Shown: positions 42,720-51,521, numbered from the stretch's first letter. The stretch is 64,000 nt of DNA from Ensifer oleiphilus (GCF_013371465.1 NZ_JABWDU010000002.1:1095666-1159665); one strand, 5' to 3'. Translations and numbers: made by a program. The notes: a model not told the origin generated them from the sequence alone.

Positions 42720-43373
42720 TCAGGAGATTGGCTGCTCGCTGACCTGTAACCCGTCGACGAACAGGCGCTCGAGAAAGCGTGCGGCATCCTCGAACCGGCC
42801 TTCGCCGGAATTGCCCTGCCCGAGCACCGCGCGCACCTGCACGTCGAAGTCGGCATAGTGCTGCGTCGTCGACCAGATCGCGAAGATCAGGTGGTAGGGG
42901 TCGCACTTGGCGATCTTGCCGGCCTTGGCCCAGGCGCGGATGACCTCCGCCTTCTCGTCGACCAGTTCCTTCAGCGGCCCTTTCAGTTCGTCCTCGATAT
43001 GCGGGGCGCCCTGCAGCACTTCGTTGGCGAAGAGCCGGCTTTCGCGCGGGAAATCGCGCGCCATCTCCAGCTTGCGCCGGATGTAGCTGCGGATCTCGGT
43101 GACCGGGTTTCCCTCGGCGTCAAAGGCGCGCAACGGGTCGAGCCAGGTGTCGAGCACGCGATCGATCAGCGCCCGATGCATCGCGTCCTTGGTACGGAAA
43201 TAATAAAGCAGGTTCGGCTTCGACATGCCGGCGACATCGGCGATCTGGTCGACCGTTGCGCCGCGAAAGCCATGGGCGGAAAACACCTCCAGCGCCGCCT
43301 CCAGAATGCGCTCTTCCTTCTCCTCCTGGATGCGTGTACGCCTCTGGGTCCTGGCCGCTCTCGGAAGTACCAT
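42720..43373 (-). CDS. rutR: RutR-type TetR regulator of pyrimidine catabolism
   Basis: This 217 aa regulator resembles E. coli RutR along its length: ILEAALEVFSAHGFRGATVDQIADVAGMSKPNLLYYFRTKDAM, DTWLDPLRAFDAEGNP, FANEVLQGAPHIEDELKGPLKELVDEKAEVIRAWAKAGKI and HLIFAIWSTTQHYADFDVQV. RutR binds uracil or thymine and then leaves its operator. ATG 43373 (AGGGG 5-6 nt upstream) gives a length close to RutR; longer N-termini start at 43442 or 43493. It is divergent from the amidohydrolase gene, with a RutR-like operator between them. Confidence 0.9.
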   Translation of the reverse strand: MVLPRAARTQRRTRIQEEKEERILEAALEVFSAHGFRGATVDQIADVAGMSKPNLLYYFRTKDAMHRALIDRVLDTWLDPLRAFDAEGNPVTEIRSYIRRKLEMARDFPRESRLFANEVLQGAPHIEDELKGPLKELVDEKAEVIRAWAKAGKIAKCDPYHLIFAIWSTTQHYADFDVQVRAVLGQGNSGEGRFEDAARFLERLFVDGLQVSEQPIS

Positions 43374-43507
43374 TTCGCCCCCTGCCGGTGCCTGCGCGCT
43401 GATCCGCACAGGCGGTCTCTGCCCAAATTTCGGCGCCGCCATCTTTTTGGGCAACAACTTCGTTTTTTTGTTTTTCCGGCTTGAGTGCCGCAACGGAAGT
43501 TGTAATG

Positions 43508-43523
43508 TTTACCAACCGGTCAA
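43508..43523. promoter_or_regulatory. RutR-type operator in the rutR/amidohydrolase intergenic region
   Basis: TTTACCAACCGGTCAA matches the RutR site TTGACCANNTGGTCAA at 12 of the 14 defined positions. It lies 135 nt before the rutR start and 135 nt before the amidohydrolase start, next to a possible -10 (AAATTATCA). It should repress the catabolic operon until pyrimidine binds RutR. Confidence 0.65.
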
Positions 43524-43657
43524 ATTATCAGCCAGTTCGCCAGCAAAGGCAACGACTGATCGAAGGGCACCAGAAAAAACCAAGCCTGGATTTGACCAAG
43601 GGAACATAAGGGGCATGCGCCACCCAAGGTGCGGCCCGAAAGAATGAGGAGACCGCC

Positions 43658-44908
43658 GTGGCAGCACCTGGCGAGAACATGCGCGTCAATGCCGACCGCC
43701 TGTGGGATACGTTAATGGACATGGCCAAGATCGGCCCTGGTATCGCCGGCGGCAACAACCGCCAGACGCTTACGGACGAGGATGGCGAAGGCCGCAAGCT
43801 TTTCCAGTCCTGGTGCGACCAGGCGGGCCTCACTATGGGCGTCGACACCATGGGCAACATGTTCTTCACCCGCCCCGGCACCGATCCGGATGCCCTTCCC
43901 GTCTATGTCGGTTCCCATCTCGACACGCAGCCGACCGGCGGAAAATTCGACGGCGTGCTCGGCGTGCTCTCGGGCCTTGAGGTCGTTCGCTCGATGAACG
44001 ATCTCGGCATCAAGACCAAACACCCCATCGTCGTCACCAACTGGACGAACGAGGAAGGCGCGCGTTTCGCGCCCGCCATGCTCGCCTCCGGCGTCTTTGC
44101 GGGCGTGCACAGCCAGGACTTTGCCTATGGCCGCAAGGACCCGGAAGGCAAGACCTTCGGCGACGAACTGAAGCGCATCGGCTGGGTTGGCGACGAAGAG
44201 GTCGGCGCCCGCAAGATGCACGCCTATTTCGAATACCACATCGAGCAAGGACCGATTCTCGAGGCTGAAAACAAGGACATCGGCGTCGTCACCCACTGTC
44301 AGGGCCTGTGGTGGCTGGAGTTCACGCTGACCGGGCGCGAGGCGCATACCGGCTCGACGCCGATGAACATGCGCGTCAACGCCGGCCTTGCCATGTCGCG
44401 CATCATCGAGATGGTCCAGGCAGTGGCCATGGAAAACCAGCCGGGCGCCGTCGGCGGCGTCGGCCAGGTGGTGTTCTCGCCCAATTCCCGCAACGTGCTG
44501 CCCGGCAAGGTGGTCTTCACCGTCGATATCCGCTCGCCCGACAAGGCCAAGCTCGACCGCATGCGCGCGAAGATCGAGGCCGAAGCGCCGAAGATTGCCG
44601 ATGCGCTCGGTGTCGGCTGTTCCGTCGAGGCCATCGGCCATTTCGAGCCGGTGACCTTCGACCCGAAGCTCGTCACCGCCGTGCGCAATGCCGCCGAAAG
44701 GCTCGGCTACAGCCACATGAACCTCATCTCCGGTGCCGGGCACGATGCCTGCTGGGCCGCCAAGGTGGCGCCGGCGACCATGGTCATGTGCCCCTGCGTC
44801 GGGGGCTTGAGCCACAACGAGGCAGAGGACATCTCCAGGGAGTGGGCGGGCGCAGGCGCCGACGTCCTCTTCCACGCCGTCGTCGAAACGGCCGAAATCG
44901 TCGAATGA
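43658..44908 (+). CDS. M20 hydantoinase/carbamoylase-type amidohydrolase (probable beta-ureidopropionase)
   Basis: This 416 aa zinc enzyme of the N-carbamoyl-L-amino-acid hydrolase/beta-alanine synthase group has metal ligands in GSHLDTQPTGGKFDG, NEEGARF and EYHIEQGPILE, plus a late His in SGAGHDACW. The dimerisation domain has GREAHTGSTPMNMR. In this setting it would hydrolyse N-carbamoyl-beta-alanine to beta-alanine, CO2 and ammonia. GTG 43658 with GAGGAG 7 nt upstream is the best start. It precedes the dihydropyrimidinase gene on the same strand. Confidence 0.88.
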   Translation: MAAPGENMRVNADRLWDTLMDMAKIGPGIAGGNNRQTLTDEDGEGRKLFQSWCDQAGLTMGVDTMGNMFFTRPGTDPDALPVYVGSHLDTQPTGGKFDGVLGVLSGLEVVRSMNDLGIKTKHPIVVTNWTNEEGARFAPAMLASGVFAGVHSQDFAYGRKDPEGKTFGDELKRIGWVGDEEVGARKMHAYFEYHIEQGPILEAENKDIGVVTHCQGLWWLEFTLTGREAHTGSTPMNMRVNAGLAMSRIIEMVQAVAMENQPGAVGGVGQVVFSPNSRNVLPGKVVFTVDIRSPDKAKLDRMRAKIEAEAPKIADALGVGCSVEAIGHFEPVTFDPKLVTAVRNAAERLGYSHMNLISGAGHDACWAAKVAPATMVMCPCVGGLSHNEAEDISREWAGAGADVLFHAVVETAEIVE

Positions 44909-44914
44909 GTTTGC

Positions 44915-44941
44915 GGGCGGGACGAAAGTTCCGCCCTTTTT
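44915..44941 (+). terminator. Intercistronic terminator-like hairpin between the amidohydrolase and hydA genes
   Basis: GGGCGGGAC pairs with GTTCCGCCC (one G-U) around a GAAA loop, followed by five T. It begins 7 nt after the amidohydrolase stop and 50 nt before hydA. It could end part of the transcript and reduce downstream expression. Confidence 0.65.
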
Positions 44942-44990
44942 CGTGGCGGCCGAAAGGCCACCGGAAGCACAATCGCGAGGATGAAAATCA

Positions 44991-46445
44991 ATGAGCACTG
45001 TCATCAAGGGTGGAACCATCGTCACCGCCGACCTGACCTACAAGGCGGACGTGAAGATCGAGGGCGGCAGGATCGTCGAGATCGGCCCGAACCTTCAGGG
45101 CGACGAAACGCTCGACGCCAGCGGCTGCTTCGTCATGCCGGGCGGCATCGACCCGCACACCCACCTCGAAATGCCGTTCATGGGCACCTATTCCTCCGAT
45201 GACTTCGAAAGCGGCACCAGGGCAGCGCTTGCCGGCGGCACGACCATGGTCGTGGATTTCGCCCTGCCCTCGCCCAATCAGTCGCTGCTCGAAGCGCTGA
45301 CCATGTGGGACAACAAGTCGACCCGCGCCAATTGCGACTATTCCTTCCACATGGCGATCACCTGGTGGGGCGAGCAGGTCTTCAACGAGATGGAGACCAT
45401 CGTCAAGGACAAGGGCATCAACACCTTCAAGCACTTCATGGCCTACAAGGGCGCGTTGATGGTCGACGACGACGAGATGTTCTCGTCCTTCCAGCGCTGC
45501 GCCGCCTTGGGCGCACTGCCGCTCGTGCACGCGGAAAACGGCGACGTGGTCGCGCAACTGCAGGCAAAGCTGCTTTCGGAAGGCAACAACGGCCCGGAGG
45601 CGCACGCCTATTCGCGGCCGGCCGAGGTCGAAGGCGAGGCCACCAACCGAGCCATCATGATCGCCGACATGGCCGGAAGCCCTGTCTACATCGTCCACAC
45701 GTCCTGCGAACAGGCGCATGAAGCCATCCGTCGTGCCCGCGCCAAGGGCATGCGCGTCTTCGGCGAGCCGCTGATCCAGCACCTGACGCTCGACGAGACA
45801 GAATACTTCAACAAGGATTGGGACCACGCCGCCCGCCGCGTGATGTCGCCACCGTTCCGCAATAAGCTGCATCAGGACAGTCTCTGGGCAGGCCTTGCGT
45901 CCGGTTCGCTGCAGGTGGTCGCGACCGATCACTGCGCCTTTACATCTGAGCAGAAGCGCTTCGGCGTCGGCGATTTCACCAAGATCCCCAACGGCACAGG
46001 CGGTCTTGAAGACCGCATGCCGATGCTGTGGACCCACGGCGTCAACACCGGCCGCATCACCATGAACGAGTTCGTGGCCGTGACCTCGACCAACATCGCC
46101 AAGATCCTCAACGTCTACCCGACGAAGGGCGCGGTCCTCGTCGGGGCAGATGCCGACCTCGTCGTCTGGGATCCGAAGCGCACGAAGACGATCTCGGCCA
46201 AGAGCCAGCAGTCGGCGATCGATTACAACGTGTTCGAGGGCAAGGAAGTAAGGGGCCTGCCGCGCTACACGCTGACGCGCGGCGTCGTTGCCATCGAGGA
46301 AAGCACCATCAAGACCCGCGAAGGCCACGGCGAATTCGTGCGTCGCGATCCGTTCCCGGCCGTCAGCACCGCGCTCACCACCTGGAAGGAAGTCACAGCT
46401 CCCCGCGCCGTACAGCGCAGCGGTATCCCGGCGACCGGGGTTTGA
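44991..46445 (+). CDS. hydA: Dihydropyrimidinase
   Basis: This 484 aa cyclic amidohydrolase opens dihydrouracil/dihydrothymine to the N-carbamoyl-beta-amino acid. Zinc-site features are His-x-His in GGIDPHTHLEMPFMG, a probable carboxylated Lys in FMAYKGALMVDDDEM, His in VHAENGD and IVHTSCEQAH, and Asp in VATDHCAFT. Start ATG 44991. It completes the path from preT-preA and the preceding amidohydrolase. Confidence 0.95.
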   Translation: MSTVIKGGTIVTADLTYKADVKIEGGRIVEIGPNLQGDETLDASGCFVMPGGIDPHTHLEMPFMGTYSSDDFESGTRAALAGGTTMVVDFALPSPNQSLLEALTMWDNKSTRANCDYSFHMAITWWGEQVFNEMETIVKDKGINTFKHFMAYKGALMVDDDEMFSSFQRCAALGALPLVHAENGDVVAQLQAKLLSEGNNGPEAHAYSRPAEVEGEATNRAIMIADMAGSPVYIVHTSCEQAHEAIRRARAKGMRVFGEPLIQHLTLDETEYFNKDWDHAARRVMSPPFRNKLHQDSLWAGLASGSLQVVATDHCAFTSEQKRFGVGDFTKIPNGTGGLEDRMPMLWTHGVNTGRITMNEFVAVTSTNIAKILNVYPTKGAVLVGADADLVVWDPKRTKTISAKSQQSAIDYNVFEGKEVRGLPRYTLTRGVVAIEESTIKTREGHGEFVRRDPFPAVSTALTTWKEVTAPRAVQRSGIPATGV

Positions 46446-46498
46446 TCCTGGTGTTTCGCGGCCTGCACGTCTTCACACCACTCTGTCCCACCGGACAT

Positions 46499-46519
46499 GT
46501 CCCGCCAAACCCGCGGGAC
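46499..46519. terminator. Hairpin between convergent hydA and cupin genes
   Basis: GTCCCGC and GCGGGAC pair perfectly around a seven-base loop, 54 nt after the hydA stop and 25 nt past the cupin stop. There is no T-tract, so termination efficiency is doubtful. Confidence 0.4.
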
Positions 46520-46543
46520 GCTTCGGCGCGGTTGCCGGTCGCG

Positions 46544-46957
46544 TCAACCGGGCACGAGAGCGTCGAGTTCCGGCAGCAGGACGACGCTCTCCTGCTCCTT
46601 GGGATCGGTGCGGGCGATGACGGCCGAACAGGGCGAGTCGGAGAAATTTGCCGGCAGGTGCGGCACGCCGGCCGGAATGTAGAACATTTCGCCGGCACGA
46701 ACGATGACATGCTCCTCCAACCGCTCGCCGAACCAGGTGTGCGCCTCGCCCGACAGCACATAGATCGCCGTCTCATGACCCTCGTGCAAATGGGCCTTGG
46801 CGCGGGCGCCGGGCGGGATCGTCAAGAGATGCATGCAGATGCCGGTCGCGCCGACGGTTTCCGCCGCGATGCCCTCGAAATAGTTGAGCCCCTGCTTTCC
46901 GGCATGTCCGCTGCCGGGGCGAACCACGCGACAGCCAGGATTGGATGATCGAGACAT
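46544..46957 (-). CDS. Cupin-domain protein
   Basis: This 137 aa single-domain cupin carries the metal-binding motif HLHEGHETAIYVLSGE (His, His, Glu) and the second motif GVPHLPANFSD. The function is unknown; small cupins of this kind can be isomerases, dioxygenases or ligand sensors. GGAGAACA precedes ATG 46957. It is divergent from the ABC transporter of the pyrimidine locus and may be linked to that pathway. Confidence 0.82.
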   Translation of the reverse strand: MSRSSNPGCRVVRPGSGHAGKQGLNYFEGIAAETVGATGICMHLLTIPPGARAKAHLHEGHETAIYVLSGEAHTWFGERLEEHVIVRAGEMFYIPAGVPHLPANFSDSPCSAVIARTDPKEQESVVLLPELDALVPG

Positions 46958-47078
46958 GACTGTTCTCCAGAATTCCCTGAAAAACCAGCAGCAAACCGCT
47001 CCGCTTGCAAATCCGCGATTGCATGTTGCCGGTCCGGATAGCAGTCTGACACAGCCAAGCCAGAATGAGTATTCGCCG

Positions 47079-47870
47079 ATGACGTCCAATACCGCATCCG
47101 TGGTTTCGGCCCGGGACCTCTGCCTGACCTTCGAGACCGCCGATGGCCCGGTCAACGCGCTGACCGGCGTCAATCTTGATGTCGCCAAGGGAGATTTCGT
47201 TTCCTTCATCGGCCCCTCCGGCTGCGGCAAGACCACGTTCCTGCGCGTCATCGCCGATCTGGAAAGGGCGACCTCCGGCACCATTACCGTCAACGGCATG
47301 ACGCCCGAAGAAGCCCGGCGCCAGCGCGCATATGGCTATGTCTTCCAGGCGGCCGCGCTCTACCGCTGGCGCACCATCGAGAACAACATCGCCCTGCCGC
47401 TGGAGATCATGGGCTATTCGCGGCAGGAAAAGCAGGCGCGCGTCGAGCGCACGCTCGATCTCGTCAATCTCAAGGGCTTCGGTAAGAAGTATCCCTGGCA
47501 GCTTTCCGGCGGCATGCAGCAGCGCGCATCGATCGCCCGCGCGCTCGCCTTCGACGCCGATCTCCTGTTGATGGACGAGCCCTTCGGCGCGCTCGACGAG
47601 ATCGTTCGCGACCACCTGAACGAGCAGCTTCTGAAGCTCTGGGCACGGACGAACAAGACCATCTGTTTCGTGACGCACTCCATCCCGGAAGCCGTCTATC
47701 TCTCCACCAAGATCGTGGTGATGAGCCCCCGCCCCGGCCGCGTCACCGACATCATCGAATCACCGCTGCCGCGCGAACGCCCGCTCGGCATTCGCGAAAC
47801 GCCGGAGTTTCTCGAAGTCGCCCACCGCGTGCGCGAGGGCCTCAGAGCGGGACACAGCTATGAGGAATAG
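47079..47870 (+). CDS. NitT/TauT-type ABC transporter ATPase (pyrimidine-locus importer)
   Basis: This 263 aa SsuB/TauB-like ATPase has Walker A GPSGCGKTTFL, Q-loop YVFQAAALYRWRT, signature LSGGMQQRASIARAL, Walker B LLMDEPFGALDE and switch His in VTHSIPEAVYLS. I chose ATG 47079; an in-frame ATG at 46956 would give a 41-residue extension lying in the divergent promoter region. The 3' end overlaps a GNAT gene. It powers the permeases at 48671 and 49552. Confidence 0.9.
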   Translation: MTSNTASVVSARDLCLTFETADGPVNALTGVNLDVAKGDFVSFIGPSGCGKTTFLRVIADLERATSGTITVNGMTPEEARRQRAYGYVFQAAALYRWRTIENNIALPLEIMGYSRQEKQARVERTLDLVNLKGFGKKYPWQLSGGMQQRASIARALAFDADLLLMDEPFGALDEIVRDHLNEQLLKLWARTNKTICFVTHSIPEAVYLSTKIVVMSPRPGRVTDIIESPLPRERPLGIRETPEFLEVAHRVREGLRAGHSYEE

Positions 47871-48336
47871 CGCGGCGTCCTTGACCGTCTGCCGGCCCGC
47901 AACACGAGGCGACATGAGCGCCTGCGCCGATATTCTCAACCGCTGGATCGACGCGACCGCCTGGATGCCGCGCATCCACGACCATGCCGACGTCGAGCGC
48001 TATTATCGCGAGACGGTTTTTCCCGAACGCACCGTGATCGTCGCGGAGCGGGACGACCGCATTGCCGGTTTCATGGCGCTCTCCAGCGATCACTATGTGA
48101 CGGCGCTTTACATAGACGCACCTGATCGCGGTATGGGCGTCGGCAGAGATCTGCTCGACACAGCCAAGACGCTTTCGCAGCAGGAATTGAGTCTCTGGAC
48201 TTTCGTAGAAAACGACAAAGCTCAGCGCTTCTATGAGCGACAAGGCTTTTCTGCGGTTCGCCGGACCGATGGCGACAACGAGGAAAGTCTGCCCGACATT
48301 CTCTATCACTGGCGTGGAGCGGAGGGCCGGCAATGA
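47860..48336 (+). CDS. GNAT-family N-acetyltransferase
   Basis: This 158 aa acetyltransferase has the GNAT core: ERTVIVAERDDRIAGFMALSSDHYVTALYIDAPDRGMGVGRDLLDTAK (acetyl-CoA site RGMGVG) and the C-terminal WTFVENDKAQRFYERQGF. Substrate unknown. It overlaps the ABC ATPase gene by 11 nt and the next small membrane-protein gene by 4 nt, so it is translated within the transporter operon. Confidence 0.87.
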   Translation: MRNSAASLTVCRPATRGDMSACADILNRWIDATAWMPRIHDHADVERYYRETVFPERTVIVAERDDRIAGFMALSSDHYVTALYIDAPDRGMGVGRDLLDTAKTLSQQELSLWTFVENDKAQRFYERQGFSAVRRTDGDNEESLPDILYHWRGAEGRQ

Positions 48337-48668
48337 ACCTTGCCTACGTCCTCTGGCTGCTGCTGGCCACGACCATCTTTCTCGGTGGCGCGACCGCTTC
48401 GCGCGCCTATGTCTCCAACAGCCATATCGGCGTGCTGGTTCTGGCGCTCGGGCTCTACATGGTCGGCAACATCATCATGGTGAAGCTGATGCGCGATGGC
48501 GGCCTCGGCCTTGCGATCTCGCTCTCGGCCATCGTGCAACTGGTCCTCGTCAACATCATCGCCTTTGCCGTCTTCGGCGAAAGGCTGAGCCTCACCCAGG
48601 CGGCCGGCGTCATGCTCGGCATCGCCGCCATGGGCCTGATGTTGCTGCCGACAAGCGGAAAGGCGTGA
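48333..48668 (+). CDS. Four-helix SMR/EamA-like small membrane protein
   Basis: This 111 aa protein has four predicted membrane helices. GLYMVGNIIMVKLMRDGGLGLAISLSAIVQLVLVNIIAFAVFGERLSLTQAAGVMLGIAAMGLML resembles half-EamA/SMR proteins, but the membrane Glu of drug-exporting SMR proteins is not at the usual place. The ATG overlaps the GNAT stop (ATGA). A role in exporting or sensing a metabolite together with the GNAT is possible but unproven. Confidence 0.75.
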   Translation: MNLAYVLWLLLATTIFLGGATASRAYVSNSHIGVLVLALGLYMVGNIIMVKLMRDGGLGLAISLSAIVQLVLVNIIAFAVFGERLSLTQAAGVMLGIAAMGLMLLPTSGKA

Positions 48669-48670
48669 CG

Positions 48671-49555
48671 ATGCGCGAGGAAAGCTTCGTTCGAGACAAA
48701 CTCCTGCCCGTCGGCACCGTCGTGGCGCTTCTGATCGTCGTCTGGTACATCGCGGTTGTGTTCCTGAACGCGCCTTTCGAGCGCGACACCGCTGCCCGCG
48801 CCGGCACCGAGATCAGTTTCTCGCAGATCGTCCACAACACCATGGCGCAGGAGCGGCCGGTGCTGCCGGCACCACACCAGGTGATTGCCGAAATCTGGGA
48901 CACGACCGTCAACAAGCCGATCACCTCGAAGCGCAGCCTGGTTTATCACGCCTGGATCACACTCTCGGCCACCCTGCTCGGTTTCGGCATCGGCGGTGTG
49001 CTTGGCATTCTCCTCGCCATCGGCATCGTGCACAACCGTGCGATGGACCGCTCGCTGATGCCCTGGGTCATCGCCAGCCAGACGATCCCGATCCTTGCCG
49101 TCGCGCCGATGATCATCGTCGTCCTCAACGCCATCGGCATCTCAGGCCTGCTGCCGAAGGCGCTGATATCGACCTACCTCTCGTTCTTTCCGGTCGTCGT
49201 CGGCATGGTGAAGGGCCTGCGCAGCCCCGAAGCGATCCAGCTCGATCTGATGCACACCTACAACGCCTCACAGGCACAGACCTTCTGGAAGCTGCGCTGG
49301 CCGTCGTCGATGCCCTATCTTTTCACCTCGCTGAAGGTTGCCGTGGCGATCTCGCTCGTCGGCGCCATCGTCGGCGAGTTGCCGACCGGTGCCGTCGCCG
49401 GCCTCGGCGCCCGCCTGCTCGCCGGCTCCTATTATGGCCAGACGGTGCAGATCTGGTCGGCCCTGTTCATGGCGGCAGCACTTGCCGCAGTCCTCGTGAT
49501 GATTGTCGGCTTTGCGCATACCGCTGTCCTGAAGCGCATGGGGGCCAAGCCATGA
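48671..49555 (+). CDS. NitT/TauT-type ABC transporter permease 1
   Basis: This 294 aa inner-membrane permease has a long N-terminal periplasmic insertion after helix 1 (residues about 35-75) and a C-terminal BPD_transp_1 domain with the EAA-like loop LDLMHTYNASQAQTFWKLRWPSSMPYLF. ATG 48671 follows the preceding gene by 2 nt. It pairs with the next permease (ATGA overlap). Confidence 0.9.
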   Translation: MREESFVRDKLLPVGTVVALLIVVWYIAVVFLNAPFERDTAARAGTEISFSQIVHNTMAQERPVLPAPHQVIAEIWDTTVNKPITSKRSLVYHAWITLSATLLGFGIGGVLGILLAIGIVHNRAMDRSLMPWVIASQTIPILAVAPMIIVVLNAIGISGLLPKALISTYLSFFPVVVGMVKGLRSPEAIQLDLMHTYNASQAQTFWKLRWPSSMPYLFTSLKVAVAISLVGAIVGELPTGAVAGLGARLLAGSYYGQTVQIWSALFMAAALAAVLVMIVGFAHTAVLKRMGAKP

Positions 49556-50421
49556 ACCTGCCGATCCTCGTTGCTGCTATCGTCTTCTGGCTTTTCGCCT
49601 GGGCTTTCAACGAATGGCTGGTGCGCCAGCGCTTTCAAAGCGAAATTGCCAATCGGGTGGCGCACTTCGCCGTGCCAGTCCTTTTCGGCATCACGCTCCT
49701 CGTACTCTGGGAAGGCATCGTTCGCGGCTTTGCCGTGCCCTCCGTCCTGCTACCGGCGCCGTCGATGATCTGGCAGCGCCTGATCAACTCGCTGCCGACG
49801 CTCATGGCCGATTTCCGCCAGACGTTCCTGAAAGCGGTGCTGACAGGTTATGCACTCGGCTGCGGTCTCGGCTTCGTCGTTGCCATCCTCATCGACCGCT
49901 CGCCGTTCCTGCAAAAGGGGTTGTTGCCGCTCGGCAACTTCGTCTCGGCGCTGCCGGTCATCGGCGTCGCCCCGATCATGGTCATGTGGTTCGGCTTCGA
50001 CTGGCAGTCCAAGGTCGCCGTCGTCGTCATCATGACGTTCTTCCCGATGCTGGTGAACACCATCGCCGGCCTGGCAGCGTCCAGCCACATGGAGCGCGAC
50101 CTGATGCGCACCTATGCCGCCTCCTGGTGGCAGACGCTGATAAAGCTGCGGCTACCGGCCGCCTGGCCGTTCATCTTCAACGCGCTCAAGATCAACTCCA
50201 CCCTGGCGCTGATCGGCGCCATCGTCGCCGAATTCTTCGGGACACCCATTGTCGGCATGGGGTTCCGGATCTCCACGGAAGTGGGCCGCATGAACGTCGA
50301 CATGGTCTGGGCCGAAATCGCCGTCGCGGCGGTGGCAGGTTCGGCTTTCTACGGGGTGGTGGCGCTCATCGAGCGCGCCGTCACCTTCTGGCATCCTTCC
50401 ATTCGCGGAGGGGGCGCCTGA
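49552..50421 (+). CDS. NitT/TauT-type ABC transporter permease 2
   Basis: This 289 aa permease has about seven helices and the EAA loop RDLMRTYAASWWQTLIKLRLPAAWPFIFNALK. ATG 49552 overlaps the previous stop. Two different permeases suggest a heterodimeric channel, as in pyrimidine/thiamine-precursor importers. Confidence 0.9.
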   Translation: MNLPILVAAIVFWLFAWAFNEWLVRQRFQSEIANRVAHFAVPVLFGITLLVLWEGIVRGFAVPSVLLPAPSMIWQRLINSLPTLMADFRQTFLKAVLTGYALGCGLGFVVAILIDRSPFLQKGLLPLGNFVSALPVIGVAPIMVMWFGFDWQSKVAVVVIMTFFPMLVNTIAGLAASSHMERDLMRTYAASWWQTLIKLRLPAAWPFIFNALKINSTLALIGAIVAEFFGTPIVGMGFRISTEVGRMNVDMVWAEIAVAAVAGSAFYGVVALIERAVTFWHPSIRGGGA

Positions 50422-50471
50422 GAACACGCAGCACTTCAAAGACAATGAAGCAAAAACAAGAGGGAACTGAC

Positions 50472-51464
50472 ATGAACAAGAGACTTGCATCGCTTCTCGC
50501 CGCAGGCGTCTTTTCGCTTACAGCGTTCCATGCCCAAGCCGCCGACAAGGTGACGCTGCAGCTGAAATGGGTCACGCAGGCCCAGTTCGCCGGCTACTAC
50601 GTCGCCAAGGACAAGGGGTTCTACGAAGCGGAAGGCCTCGACGTCGACATCAAGCCGGGCGGTCCGGACATCGCGCCTGCCCAGGTGATTGCCGGTGGCG
50701 GCGCCGATGTCGTCGTCGACTGGATGCCTTCGGCCCTTGCCACTCGCGAAAAGGGCGTACCGCTTGTCAACATCGCTCAGCCGTTCAAGAAGTCGGGCAT
50801 GATGCTGACCTGCCTCAAGGAAAGCGGCGTCACCAGCCCGGACAAGTTCAAGGGCCATACCCTCGGCGTCTGGTTCTTCGGCAACGAATATCCGTTCCTG
50901 TCGTGGATGTCGCACCTGAAGATCCCGACGGATGGCGGGCCGGAAGGCGTCACCGTTCTGAAGCAGGGCTTCAACGTCGATCCGCTGATCCAGAAACAGG
51001 CGGCCTGCATCTCGACCATGACCTACAACGAGTATTGGCAGGTCATCGATGCCGGCATCAAGCCGGACGATCTCGTCACCTTCCAGTACGAGGACCAGGG
51101 CGTTGCGACGCTCGAGGACGGCCTCTACGTGCTCGAAGACAAGCTCAAGGACGCGGCCTTCAAGGAGAAGATGGTCAAGTTCGTGCGCGCCTCGATGAAG
51201 GGCTGGAAATACGCCGAGGAGAACCCGGATGAAGCAGCAGGCATCGTTCTCGAAAACGACTCAACCGGCGCCCAGACGGAAAAACACCAGAAGCGCATGA
51301 TGGGCGAAGTGGCCAAGCTGACCGCCGGCTCGAATGGCGCCCTGGACGAAGCCGACTACAAGCGGACCGTGCAGTCTCTGCTTTCGGGCGGCTCCGATCC
51401 AGTTATCTCCAAGGAGCCGGAAGGCGCCTGGACGCACGAGATCACCGACGCGGCTCTGAAATAA
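50472..51464 (+). CDS. NMT1/THI5-like ABC substrate-binding protein
   Basis: This 330 aa periplasmic binding protein has signal peptide residues 1-23 (LASLLAAGVFSLTAFHAQA-A). The NMT1/THI5 domain is evident in VTLQLKWVTQAQFAGYYVAKDKGFYEAEGLDVDIKPGGPD. Relatives bind pyrimidines such as formyl-aminopyrimidine (ThiY), riboflavin or hydantoin-like rings. GAGGGA lies 7 nt before ATG 50472. Its position after the pyrimidine catabolic genes makes a pyrimidine or dihydropyrimidine the best guess for substrate. Confidence 0.9.
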   Translation: MNKRLASLLAAGVFSLTAFHAQAADKVTLQLKWVTQAQFAGYYVAKDKGFYEAEGLDVDIKPGGPDIAPAQVIAGGGADVVVDWMPSALATREKGVPLVNIAQPFKKSGMMLTCLKESGVTSPDKFKGHTLGVWFFGNEYPFLSWMSHLKIPTDGGPEGVTVLKQGFNVDPLIQKQAACISTMTYNEYWQVIDAGIKPDDLVTFQYEDQGVATLEDGLYVLEDKLKDAAFKEKMVKFVRASMKGWKYAEENPDEAAGIVLENDSTGAQTEKHQKRMMGEVAKLTAGSNGALDEADYKRTVQSLLSGGSDPVISKEPEGAWTHEITDAALK

Positions 51465-51487
51465 GCAGAAACGAACCGAACAGCAGA

Positions 51488-51521
51488 AGAGGGTCGCGCG
51501 ACAGCAATCGCGCGGCCCTCT
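51488..51521 (+). terminator. Terminator of the ABC importer operon
   Basis: A 14-pair stem (arms 51488-51501 and 51508-51521, one G-U) encloses a six-base loop 23 nt after the binding-protein stop, followed by TCCGTTTCCGT. This is the strongest hairpin in the region and ends the importer operon. Confidence 0.75.

Noticed and set aside
49614-51464. 616-codon frame whose N-terminal half precedes the binding-protein gene
   Set aside because: The first ~286 codons are an out-of-frame reading of the permease gene; the real protein starts at 50472 with a ribosome site and signal peptide.
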